Shown here: piece after piece, positions 37,885 through 46,897 of the stretch | Position numbering within the stretch: position 1 is the stretch's first letter | Layout: the number at the start of each line of letters is the position of its first letter | Assembly: GCF_003008535.1 (NCBI RefSeq) | Contig: NZ_CP027666.1 | Location: 1,718,501-1,782,500, forward strand | From: Ottowia oryzae | GTDB taxonomy: Bacteria > Pseudomonadota > Gammaproteobacteria > Burkholderiales > Burkholderiaceae_C | DNA length: 64,000 nt | Direction: 5' to 3' | Translations under genes and position numbers: made by a program | Notes under the pieces: generated by a model | Told to the model about the DNA's origin: nothing | The model's input: only the letters and a program-made list of their open reading frames with translations | Database searches by the model: none

Positions 37885-38697
37885 TCAACGGCCGTGCCAG
37901 GCCAGCCAAGCCAGCGCGCCCAGGTTGAGCAGCACCGTCACCACGTACACGGCCAGGAATTCGGCCTTGCGCGACTTGTGGCGCAGCGCCCGCTGCGCCA
38001 GCCAGGCGGCGGGCCACCCGCCAGCCAGCGCCAGCGCGTGCAAGGTGTTTTCGGGCGTGCGCCAGCGGCCTTGCTGCGCGGCGTTCTTGTCGCTGGCGTA
38101 GGCGATGAAGGTGGCCACGTTCAGCAGGGCCAGCCCGCCCAGCAGCGCGGGGGCGGAAACGGGCAGGGCGCCCTGGCGGAGCACCAACACCAGCAACACC
38201 AGCCACGCCAGCACGGCCAGGGCGAACAGCCACGGCTGGCCGTCCAGCCCGCGCGGATGGCCGTTGCCGCGCCGTGGGGCGCCGGGGCGGCGATCAGAGT
38301 CGGTTGGGCTGGCGCGGCGGTTGTTGGGTGTGGGGCCGGTGGTGCGATTTGGTGCGCGGTCGGCCGTGCGGCTGGCCCCGCCGGGGATGGCTCGCGCCGT
38401 GCCGCCGTCTGCTTTGGCCGCGCTGCGCCCGGGCGATCCGGTGCGGGCGGCGCCGGGCGCGGTCGCCCCCGCGCTGGGCACCGCGCGGCCACCGCCCAGG
38501 CGCTGCACCGCCATCGCGCGCGGGCCTTTGCCGCCCACGTCGATGCGTTCAAAGCGCACGCGCTCGCCCAGGTTGGGCGCTTCGCCGCCGCGCACGTCGC
38601 GCACGTGAAAGAAGATGTCGCGCCGCCCGTCGGCGGTGCCGATGAAGCCGAAGCCGCGCTCGGCGTCAAAGCGAAGGACTTCGCCGTCTTGAGTCAT
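37885..38697 (-). CDS. cold-shock domain - DUF1294 membrane fusion protein
   Basis: A 270-residue two-domain protein. Residues 1-65 are a cold-shock domain with RNP motifs ERGFGFIGT and DIFFHV. An Arg/Pro/Gly-rich linker of about 80 residues follows. The rest is DUF1294: two or three membrane segments (FALAVLAWLVLLVLVLR, AVYVVTVLLNLGALAW) around FIAYASDKNAAQQGRWR and LALAGGWPAAWLAQR. It may tether RNA to the membrane; the function is not established. Its start lies next to a repeat copy that separates it from the CaiB gene. Confidence 0.85.
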   Translation of the reverse strand: MTQDGEVLRFDAERGFGFIGTADGRRDIFFHVRDVRGGEAPNLGERVRFERIDVGGKGPRAMAVQRLGGGRAVPSAGATAPGAARTGSPGRSAAKADGGTARAIPGGASRTADRAPNRTTGPTPNNRRASPTDSDRRPGAPRRGNGHPRGLDGQPWLFALAVLAWLVLLVLVLRQGALPVSAPALLGGLALLNVATFIAYASDKNAAQQGRWRTPENTLHALALAGGWPAAWLAQRALRHKSRKAEFLAVYVVTVLLNLGALAWLAWHGR

Positions 38698-38748
38698 TCA
38701 GGCCTCCAGCGCTGGTGTGGCAAGCGCTGCCAGCTATTTATTTGAGAG
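38697..38748 (-). repeat. interspersed repeat A, copy 14 (contains the stop codon of the CaiB-family gene)
   Basis: A reverse copy: AGGCCTCCAGCGCTGG, AGCGCTGCCAGCTATT. The CTA at 38734-38736 is the TAG stop of the minus-strand CoA-transferase gene. Confidence 0.65.
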
Positions 38749-39645
38749 CGTGCACAGCGGAATGTCGCGCGCCACGGCCAATGCATCCAGCTGGCGGCGC
38801 GTCTTGGTCAGCGCCCAGGCGGCGATGGCGTCGCGCGTTTGCGGGGCGAAGGGCGCGCGCGCATCGGGCGGCGGCAGGCCGGCGGCGGCAAACAGCGATG
38901 CGGCAAAGTGCGGCTCAAGTGCGGCGATGGCCACGCGCCCGTCCTTGCAGGGGTACACGCGGTAGCCTGCGTGCGCGCCACCCACGGCGCCGCTGGGCAG
39001 CGTCAGGCCCCAGTGGCGGGGCAGGGCCAGCCACGCCGCCGCGTCCGACAAGGCGACCTGGCGGTGCGCGCCTTTGCCGCTGGCGGCCGCTTGCATCAGC
39101 ACGCCCAGGGCTGCTTCGACCGCGAGCAGGGCGCCGGCCATGTCGGCCAGCAGGCTGGGCGGCAGATCGGTGCCGGGCACCAGGCCGGCCTCGGCCAGGT
39201 AGGTCAAATCGTGGCCGGGCTCGTCGGCACGATCGCCCGGCGCGCCGACGATTTCCACCATCGACAGCGCTGGGTGCGCGCGGTGCACGGCCTTCCAGTT
39301 CAGCCCCAGTTTTTGCAGGGCCGAGGGGCGAAACGAGGTCAGCAGCAGGTCGGACTTGGCCAGCTCGCGCGCCAGCTGGGCGTGGCCGCGCTCGGTTTTC
39401 AGATCGACCTGCACCACGCGCACGCCTTCGTGCATGGTGTTGTAGGCGCCGATGTTGTACTGGCCCATCGGGTCGCCCGAGATGGGCCGGCCCGCTGGCG
39501 TTTGGCCGGGGCCGGGCGGCTCTACCTTCAGGCAGCGCGCGCCCAGCTCGCCCAGGCGCATCAGTGCGGCGGGGCCGGGCAGGTTGAGCGCCAGGCTGAC
39601 GACGCGGCGCCCGCGCAAGGGCTTGAAGGTGCTGGATGAAGACAT
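38734..39645 (-). CDS. CaiB/BaiF family CoA-transferase
   Basis: A 303-residue family III CoA-transferase, which moves CoA between carboxylic acids. It has LRGRRVVSLALNLPGPAALM at the N-terminus, KVEPPGPGQTPAG, VQVDLKTERG, DLLLTSFRPSALQKLGL and GHDLTYLAEAGL. The usual catalytic aspartate position follows in the NTMHEGVRVV region. It is shorter than typical members (about 400), close to the alpha-methylacyl-CoA racemase-like group. The start is ATG 39645; upstream in-frame sequence runs into a repeat copy. The final residues are encoded by a repeat. Confidence 0.82.
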   Translation of the reverse strand: MSSSSTFKPLRGRRVVSLALNLPGPAALMRLGELGARCLKVEPPGPGQTPAGRPISGDPMGQYNIGAYNTMHEGVRVVQVDLKTERGHAQLARELAKSDLLLTSFRPSALQKLGLNWKAVHRAHPALSMVEIVGAPGDRADEPGHDLTYLAEAGLVPGTDLPPSLLADMAGALLAVEAALGVLMQAAASGKGAHRQVALSDAAAWLALPRHWGLTLPSGAVGGAHAGYRVYPCKDGRVAIAALEPHFAASLFAAAGLPPPDARAPFAPQTRDAIAAWALTKTRRQLDALAVARDIPLCTLSNK

Positions 39646-39649
39646 GGTT

Positions 39650-39716
39650 TTGCTATGTTTAGAGTAGCTGCCGGCGCTGGTGCAGCCTGCGATGGCGGTG
39701 TTTTTCTTGATGAATT
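39650..39716 (+). repeat. interspersed repeat A, copy 15
   Basis: A forward copy beginning 5 bp upstream of the CaiB-family start: TGCTATGTTTAGAGTAGCTG, GCCGGCGCTGG, tail TTTTTCTTGATGAA. Confidence 0.65.
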
Positions 39717-39779
39717 TCTGCGGCGCCGTTGGGCCCCGCATCGGGCATTCGGCCGTGGATTGGGGCGCTGCTGCCCCGC

Positions 39780-40484
39780 TTACAGGCTGCGCGTCAGCCC
39801 GCCATCCACCCGCAGGTTCTGGCCCGTCATGTAGGCGCCTTCGGCGGACGCCAGCCACGCGATCAGCGAAGCCACCTCGTCCGCATGGCCGTAGCGCCCG
39901 GCGGGTATGGCGGCGCGGCGCTCGGCCTTTTCGGGCAGGCTGTCGATGTAGCCGGGCAGCACGTTGTTCATGCGGATGCCGTCTTTGGCGTACTGGTCGG
40001 CGTACAGCTTGGTGTAGGCCGCCAGCCCCGCGCGGAACACGGCCGAGGTGGGGAAGACCGGGTCAGGCTCCACTGCCGCAAAGCTGGAGATGTTGACGAT
40101 GGCGCCGCCGCCGGCCTGCAGCAGGTGCGGCGTGACCAGGCGCGTGGCGCGCACCACGTTCATGAAATACATTTCCATGCCGGTGGCCCACTGCGCGTCG
40201 GTCAGCGCCAGCAGGTCGCCCTTGGGCCCATGCCCGGCGGAATTGACCAGCGCGTCGATGCGGCCCCAGCGCTGCAGCGCGCCATCCACCAGCTGGCCCA
40301 GCGCCTCGTCACTCAAATTGCTGCCCGTCACGCCAAAGCCGCCCAGCTCCACCCCCAGCGCCTCGCCCTTGCCGGACGACGACAGCACGCCCACGCGAAA
40401 CCCGTCGCGCGCCAGTCGCCGCGCCGCCGCCGCACCCATGCCGCTGCCCCCGGCGGTGATCAGGGCGACTTTCTGTGTGCTCAT
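39780..40484 (-). CDS. short-chain dehydrogenase/reductase (SDR) family oxidoreductase
   Basis: A 234-residue classical SDR. The cofactor motif is TAGGSGMGAAAARRLA (residues 10-25), NSAGHGPKG follows, and the catalytic region includes NISS and a terminal YTKLYADQYAKDG with Tyr-x3-Tyr in place of the usual Tyr-x3-Lys. The lysine equivalent is therefore uncertain and activity may be altered. The C-terminal GQNLRVDGGLTRSL is typical. The ATG at 40484 has GGAG 6 nt upstream. Substrate unknown; its neighbour pobA suggests aromatic or acyl metabolism. Confidence 0.85.
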   Translation of the reverse strand: MSTQKVALITAGGSGMGAAAARRLARDGFRVGVLSSSGKGEALGVELGGFGVTGSNLSDEALGQLVDGALQRWGRIDALVNSAGHGPKGDLLALTDAQWATGMEMYFMNVVRATRLVTPHLLQAGGGAIVNISSFAAVEPDPVFPTSAVFRAGLAAYTKLYADQYAKDGIRMNNVLPGYIDSLPEKAERRAAIPAGRYGHADEVASLIAWLASAEGAYMTGQNLRVDGGLTRSL

Positions 40485-40679
40485 GCGCAGCTCCGTGTGG
40501 TGATGGAAACCACGGATGCTAAGGGGTAGCGCGAGCAGGCACGCGCCCCGATATGGAAGAAGCCCAGCGGCGCCACGCAAAGCTCGTCCAAACCCGCAGG
40601 CACAAGCCCAGCCCCCGCCCGCACACCACGGCACCGATGGCCGCGGAGCAGGCTACGCCAGCGAACGCGGTGGCCGCAC

Positions 40680-42095
<1,416 letters not shown>

Positions 42096-42105
42096 TCATC
42101 GCGCA

Positions 42106-42882
42106 ATGCCGCCTATTGCCCATGCCGACACCATCGCGGGCCTCGTCAAGGGGCTGGCCGTGCTGGAGAGTTTTGACACCGAGCGCCAGCGGCTGAACGC
42201 CACGCAGGCGGCCGAGCGCGCGGGCCTGACGCGCGCGGCGGCGCGGCGCCACCTGCTCACGCTGACGCACTGCGGCTATCTGGAAACGGATGGCAGCTAC
42301 TACTGGCTGGCGCCGCGCGCGCTGCGCCTGGCCGGCGCCTACCTGGCCTCGTCGCGGCTGCCGCGCCTGATCCAGCCCACGCTGAACCGGCTGGCGGCGC
42401 AAACGCCGGACGTGTATTCCGCCGTGGTGCTGGACGGGGACGAAGTGATCATCATCGCCCGCAGCGCCGGCATGGGCGCGCCCGCCACGCGGCTGCTGGC
42501 CTACGGCATGCACCTGGGCGCGCGCTTGCCGGCGCACGCCACATCCACCGGGCGGGTGCTGCTGGCTGCGCTGACGCCCGCCGCGCGCGCCGAATGGCTG
42601 CACGGCAAGGCGCTGCCGCGCCTGACGCCGCACACCCTGACGGAGCCGGCGGCGTTTTTGGCCATGCTCGACACCGTGGCGCGCGACGACCATTGCATCG
42701 CCAGCGAAGAGCATGAGCTGGGCGTGGTGGCCGTGGCGGTCCCGCTGCGCAACGCGCAGGGCCACACCGTGGCGGCGCTGAACGTGATGGCAGCGCCCGA
42801 TCGCGCCACGCCGCAGTTTCTGCTGGCCGAGCAGCTACCGCGCCTGCGCGCCGCCGCCCGCGATCTGCGCGAAATGCTCTGA
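42106..42882 (+). CDS. pobR: IclR family regulator, PobR-type
   Basis: A 258-residue regulator. The N-terminal winged helix (LVKGLAVLESFD through GLTRAAARRHLLTL) is followed by the IclR effector domain with YSAVVLDGDEVIIIARS, HATSTGRVLLAA and EEHELGVVAVAVPLR. Divergence from pobA indicates it activates pobA with 4-hydroxybenzoate, as PobR of Acinetobacter does. The ATG at 42106 is the probable start; ATGs at 42082 and 42085 in frame are alternatives. The 148-bp intergenic region should hold the operator. Confidence 0.85.
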   Translation: MPPIAHADTIAGLVKGLAVLESFDTERQRLNATQAAERAGLTRAAARRHLLTLTHCGYLETDGSYYWLAPRALRLAGAYLASSRLPRLIQPTLNRLAAQTPDVYSAVVLDGDEVIIIARSAGMGAPATRLLAYGMHLGARLPAHATSTGRVLLAALTPAARAEWLHGKALPRLTPHTLTEPAAFLAMLDTVARDDHCIASEEHELGVVAVAVPLRNAQGHTVAALNVMAAPDRATPQFLLAEQLPRLRAAARDLREML

Positions 42883-42940
42883 AATTCGTAGCTGCCAGCG
42901 CAGAAGGGACCTGCGCCAGCGGCCAAAAACACAGGGGGAA
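42880..42940 (+). repeat. interspersed repeat A, copy 16
   Basis: A forward copy starting at the pobR stop: AAATTCGTAGCTGCCAGCGC, CCTGCGCCAGCGGCC, A-rich tail. Confidence 0.6.
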
Positions 42941-43084
42941 TGCTGCGCGCGGCCACGCGGCGCGCGCCGGGCTGACTTTGCACTGTCATGGTGCGGTGGG
43001 GGCGCGCCGCTATCATCCTTGGCACCGGGGCGCATGGCCTCGGGGTGAAAAAAACAGCAAGAAATTGCGGGAGAACCGTCAGAA

Positions 43085-43858
43085 ATGAAACTGAGAATGA
43101 GCATTTTGGCCACCGGCGTGGCCGCCCTGTGGCTGGTGGGTTGCAGCGCGACCGGGGGCAGCGGTGTGTCGGCCGACGGCAAGGTGGGTGCCGCGATGGA
43201 CGTGGTCAAGGCCGCCACCGTTTCGGAAGACGACCTGAAGAGCGCCGCGCTGCAACTGCGCGCCGCCGAGGACAAGCAAGCGCGCGTGGCGCCGCCCAAC
43301 AACCGTTACGCCAAGCGCCTGGCCCGGCTGACGAAGAACCACGTCAACGAAGACGGCCTGGTGCTGAACTACAAGGTGTACCTGAGCCCGCAAGTCAACG
43401 CCAACGCCACGCCCGACGGTTCGATCCGCGTGTACAGCGGCCTGATGGATCTGATGAACGACCAGGAAATGCTGGGCATCATCGGCCATGAAATCGGCCA
43501 CGTGAAGCTGGGCCACAGCATGAGCCAGATGCGCACCGCCTACATGGCGTCGGCCGGTCGCAAGGCAGCGGCCGCCTCCAGCAGCGCGGGCGGCGTGCTG
43601 GCCGCTTCGCAGCTGGGCGATCTGGGCGAGGCGCTGATCAACAGCCAGTTCTCGCAAAGCCAGGAAACCGCTTCGGACGACTACGGCCTGGCCTTCATGA
43701 AGAAGTACGGCTACAACACCAAGGCGCTGGAAACGGCCTTCCGCAAGCTGGCAGCCCAGCGCGGCGGCAAGAAAGGCAGCACCATGGACAACATGCTGTC
43801 CACGCACCCCGATCCGGGCGCGCGTGCAGACCGCATGCGGGACATGGCCAGCAAGTAA
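43085..43858 (+). CDS. M48 family metallopeptidase lipoprotein
   Basis: A 257-residue envelope zinc peptidase related to the LoiP/BepA group. The lipobox is LVGCS at residue 20. The zinc motif HEIGH follows MLGIIG, and the third ligand is expected in the ETASDDYGLAFM segment. Such proteins act in quality control of outer-membrane or periplasmic proteins. It is a single-gene unit, closed by a strong terminator 20 bp beyond its stop. Confidence 0.92.
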   Translation: MKLRMSILATGVAALWLVGCSATGGSGVSADGKVGAAMDVVKAATVSEDDLKSAALQLRAAEDKQARVAPPNNRYAKRLARLTKNHVNEDGLVLNYKVYLSPQVNANATPDGSIRVYSGLMDLMNDQEMLGIIGHEIGHVKLGHSMSQMRTAYMASAGRKAAAASSSAGGVLAASQLGDLGEALINSQFSQSQETASDDYGLAFMKKYGYNTKALETAFRKLAAQRGGKKGSTMDNMLSTHPDPGARADRMRDMASK

Positions 43859-43877
43859 GCCACCGCTTCACGGCATG

Positions 43878-43905
43878 AAAAAAGCGCCCCGAGGGGCGCT
43901 TTTTC
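43878..43905 (+). terminator. rho-independent terminator after the M48 peptidase gene
   Basis: AGCGCCCC and GGGGCGCT pair across a GA loop, flanked by A and T runs, so it could work for both strands. Confidence 0.93.
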
Positions 43906-43927
43906 TTTGCTTTTTGCACTGAGCAGT

Positions 43928-43990
43928 TGAAGGGGAAAATGGCCTGCTGGGGCCCTGGTAGCCTGCGCTGGCAGCTATGATTTTTGATGC
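43928..43990 (-). repeat. interspersed repeat A, copy 17
   Basis: A reverse copy between the terminator and the FAD oxidoreductase stop: GGCCTGCTGGGGCCC, TGCGCTGGCAGCTATGATT. Confidence 0.6.
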
Positions 43991-44026
43991 ACTATCGTGC
44001 CCGGGGGATCAAGCCCGCCCCGCTGC

Positions 44027-45118
44027 TCAAGGCGTGAACAGCGCCGCCAGCTGGCGCCGGTCGCGCCGGTCCTTCCAGTTCCACACTTCGCGCCCTTCGA
44101 TCGCCAGAAAGCCCCAGGCGGCGATGGCATGGCCGTCGCCACAAGACACGGTGCGCAGCCGCACGGGGCCCACGGGCGCCTTCTTGAAGTTGCCGCCGCC
44201 CATGGCGGTGCGCAGGTTGGCTTCCAGCACCGGGCCGGTTTCGGGCGGGGCGTGCGGCGGCACCACGAACACCTGCCGGTGGCTTTCGCTTTGCAGGCGT
44301 TCGTTCACGACCAGCTCGCCCACCTCGTCCGCCTGCAGCCCGGCTTGAGTCAGCCAGGCGGGCGTGCCGGCGATCAGCGCCAGCAGGGGCGCGTCGCACA
44401 GCAGCGTGGCGCCGCTGGCCAGCTCAACGGCTTGCCCGTCCAGCCCCACGCAGCGGTCTTGCAGCACGGTGATGTGCATCGCCTTCAGGCGCGACAGCAC
44501 GCGCCGCTGCAGCCCGGCAGGCTGGTCGGCCAGCAGGGGCGCGTCGCCGGAGATCAGCGAAACGCGGCTGCCGTGCGGGCTGTTCAGCGCCTGGGCGACG
44601 GCCATGGCCAGCTCGACCGCGGCCAGATCGCCGCCGATCACGGCTACTTGCAGCGCGCGCTCTTGCGCCAGCGCCTGCAGCTGCGGCCAAAGCTGCACGA
44701 AGGCTTCGTAAGGGTGCACGAACAGCGCATTGCGGCGCGCGCCGGGCATGGCGTGCTCGACCGCCTCGCGCTCCAGCGTGGGCTCGGCGTCGACCGAGAG
44801 CACGTCGTACGGCAGCGCATCACCACTGGTCAGCTGGATGCGCCGGCCGGTGGCGTCCAGCGAATGCACGTGCGCGGCGACGTAGGTGACGCCGCTGGCC
44901 TCGACCAGCGGGTCCAGCGCGATGCGCACTTCGTCCAGAGCGTAGTCGCCCGCCACGTAGCCGGGCAGCATGGCCGGGTCGATGTAATAGGGCTGCGGCG
45001 CGACCAAGGTGACATTCATGTCCGCCGAGCCTTGTCGGGCCAGGCCCTTGAGCACATGCAGGTTGGCACGGCCTGCGCCAACCAGCACCAGATGCTTGCG
45101 GGAAGAATTCACGGTCAT
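44027..45118 (-). CDS. FAD-dependent pyridine nucleotide-disulfide oxidoreductase family protein
   Basis: A 363-residue flavoprotein of the NDH-2/sulfide-quinone-reductase-like superfamily. The N-terminal FAD motif is LVLVGAGRANLHVLKGLA and a second Rossmann motif is VAVIGGDLAAVELAMAVA. PYYIDPAMLPGYVAGDY is typical of the group, as is a late RTAMGGGNFKKAP. There is no redox-active CxxC. Proteins like this are the N-terminal half of some fused selenophosphate synthases, but selD is 7 kb away here. Electron acceptor unknown. Confidence 0.78.
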   Translation of the reverse strand: MTVNSSRKHLVLVGAGRANLHVLKGLARQGSADMNVTLVAPQPYYIDPAMLPGYVAGDYALDEVRIALDPLVEASGVTYVAAHVHSLDATGRRIQLTSGDALPYDVLSVDAEPTLEREAVEHAMPGARRNALFVHPYEAFVQLWPQLQALAQERALQVAVIGGDLAAVELAMAVAQALNSPHGSRVSLISGDAPLLADQPAGLQRRVLSRLKAMHITVLQDRCVGLDGQAVELASGATLLCDAPLLALIAGTPAWLTQAGLQADEVGELVVNERLQSESHRQVFVVPPHAPPETGPVLEANLRTAMGGGNFKKAPVGPVRLRTVSCGDGHAIAAWGFLAIEGREVWNWKDRRDRRQLAALFTP

Positions 45119-45371
45119 GGCTGCGAGTGTATCGAGTGAGAGTGAAGCGGCCAGCGCGTTGCAATCGGTTGCAGCGCACCGCCGCGGAATCGGTGGCAGG
45201 GCTGGCGGCGCCGCAAGCTGCTGCCAACGGCCTGGAGTGGCGCGCCACGCGGCGGATCAGCACCGCAATTCGCGCGTATTGACCAGTGCACGCCCCTGCG
45301 CAGGCCCGGCGATCAGCGGATGGCGCCGCGTCGCCCCGGCGCGGGTGCCGGAGCGGCTGCCCGTCGGCCCT

Positions 45372-46850
45372 TCAGCCGACCAGCGCCTGCGCGAATTCGC
45401 GCGCGTTGAAGGTCTGCAGGTCTTCCAGCTGCTCGCCCACGCCGATGAAATACACCGGCACCGGCTTTTCGCGGGCGATGGCGCACAGCACGCCGCCCTT
45501 GGCGGTGCCGTCCAGCTTGGTGACGACCAGGCCCGTGAGCTTGGCGGAATCGTCAAACGCCTTGACTTGCGCCAGCCCGTTCTGGCCGGTGTTGCCGTCG
45601 ATCACCAGAATCACCTCGTGCGGGGCCGTCACGTCGGCCTTGGTCACCACGCGGCGGATCTTGGTCAGCTCTTCCATCAGGTGCTTTTGCGTGGGCAGGC
45701 GCCCGGCCGTGTCGACCAGCACCACGTCCATGTCGCGCGCGCGGCCTGCGGCCACGGCGTCAAAGCTGACGGCGGACGGGTCGGCCCCCTGCTGGCTGAT
45801 GATTTCCACCTGGTTGCGGTTGGCCCACACAGCCAGCTGCTCGCGCGCGGCGGCGCGGAAGGTGTCGGCCGCGGCCAGCAGCACGGTGGCCCCGGCGTCG
45901 GCCAGGTGCTTGGTCAGCTTGCCGATGCTGGTGGTCTTGCCCGCGCCGTTGACGCCCGCCACCATGATCACGGTGGGGTGGTAGACGCCCACCACCAGCG
46001 GGCGCTCCAGCGGCGCCAGCAGGTCGGCGATGGCGTCTTGCAGCAGCGCCTTGACCTGCGCCGGCTGCGTGGCGCGCGTTTCCTTCACGCGGCGCTTCAG
46101 GTCCTGCAGCAGGTAGTCGGTGGCGGCCACGCCGGAATCGGCCATCAGCAGCGCCGCCTCCAGGTCTTCGTACAGCGCTTCGTCGATCTGCGTGCCGGTA
46201 AAAACGGTGGTGATGCTGCCGCCCGTGCGCTTGAGGCCGGACTTCAGCCGGTCCATCCAGCCCACGCGCGCCGCCGCGGCGGTGGCCGAGGGCGGTGCCA
46301 GTTCCAGGTCTTTTTCAGCGATGGCCGGCGCCAGATCGGCGGGAACAGCTACGCTTTCGGTAGCAGGTGCGGTTGGTGCCTGCACTGGCGCCGATTCGGG
46401 CTTGGGCGCGGCGAGTGCAGCTGCCTCAGCCGGGGCAGTGGTCATTGGCGCGAAGGGGGCGGCCGCTTCCGTAGCCTGAGGCGACGAGGCTGGCACTTGG
46501 ACCGACGCGGGTGCCGACAAAGGTACATCCGGTAGCACGGCTGGCGCTGTAACGGGCGCTGGTGCGGGTACGGAAATGGGCGCAGGTGCTGTGGCTGTGG
46601 CTGTGGCTGGCGCTGGCGCTGGCGTGCTGGCGCCGCCCCAGAGGCGCGCAAACAGTCCGCCGCTGGGTGCGGGCGGCGGCGGGGCTGCGGGCCTCTCAGA
46701 CGCCTGTGTGCTGGCCAGCGCTTGGCGCTCCAGGTCGTCCTGCGGAATGTGGGAAAGGTCGGACTCGGCAGGCGTGGAGGGTGCGGGCGGCGGCGCTGCA
46801 GGTGTGTCGGCGGCCGGATCGGCCTTTTTGCGGCGAAAGAAACTGAACAT
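45372..46850 (-). CDS. ftsY: signal recognition particle receptor FtsY
   Basis: The SRP receptor GTPase that docks ribosome-SRP complexes at the membrane. The 492-residue protein has a basic N-terminus (MFSFFRRKK), an Ala/Pro-rich acidic region of about 170 residues, then the NG domain: GVNGAGKTTSIGKL (G1), DTFRAAAREQL, DTAGRLPTQKHLMEEL (G3) and TKLDGTAKGG (G4). The long low-complexity A region is typical for beta-proteobacteria. It is divergent from hsdR, with 47 bp between. Confidence 0.97.
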   Translation of the reverse strand: MFSFFRRKKADPAADTPAAPPPAPSTPAESDLSHIPQDDLERQALASTQASERPAAPPPPAPSGGLFARLWGGASTPAPAPATATATAPAPISVPAPAPVTAPAVLPDVPLSAPASVQVPASSPQATEAAAPFAPMTTAPAEAAALAAPKPESAPVQAPTAPATESVAVPADLAPAIAEKDLELAPPSATAAAARVGWMDRLKSGLKRTGGSITTVFTGTQIDEALYEDLEAALLMADSGVAATDYLLQDLKRRVKETRATQPAQVKALLQDAIADLLAPLERPLVVGVYHPTVIMVAGVNGAGKTTSIGKLTKHLADAGATVLLAAADTFRAAAREQLAVWANRNQVEIISQQGADPSAVSFDAVAAGRARDMDVVLVDTAGRLPTQKHLMEELTKIRRVVTKADVTAPHEVILVIDGNTGQNGLAQVKAFDDSAKLTGLVVTKLDGTAKGGVLCAIAREKPVPVYFIGVGEQLEDLQTFNAREFAQALVG

Positions 46851-46897
46851 TTCCGGGAATTCTAGGATGTCAGCGTGGCGCGGCAGAATCCACGCTC

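Noticed and set aside
44027..45118. Assigning the FAD oxidoreductase to selenium metabolism
   Set aside because: The resemblance is to the fused N-terminal half of some SelD proteins, but selD is 7 kb away on its own and there is no shared operon.
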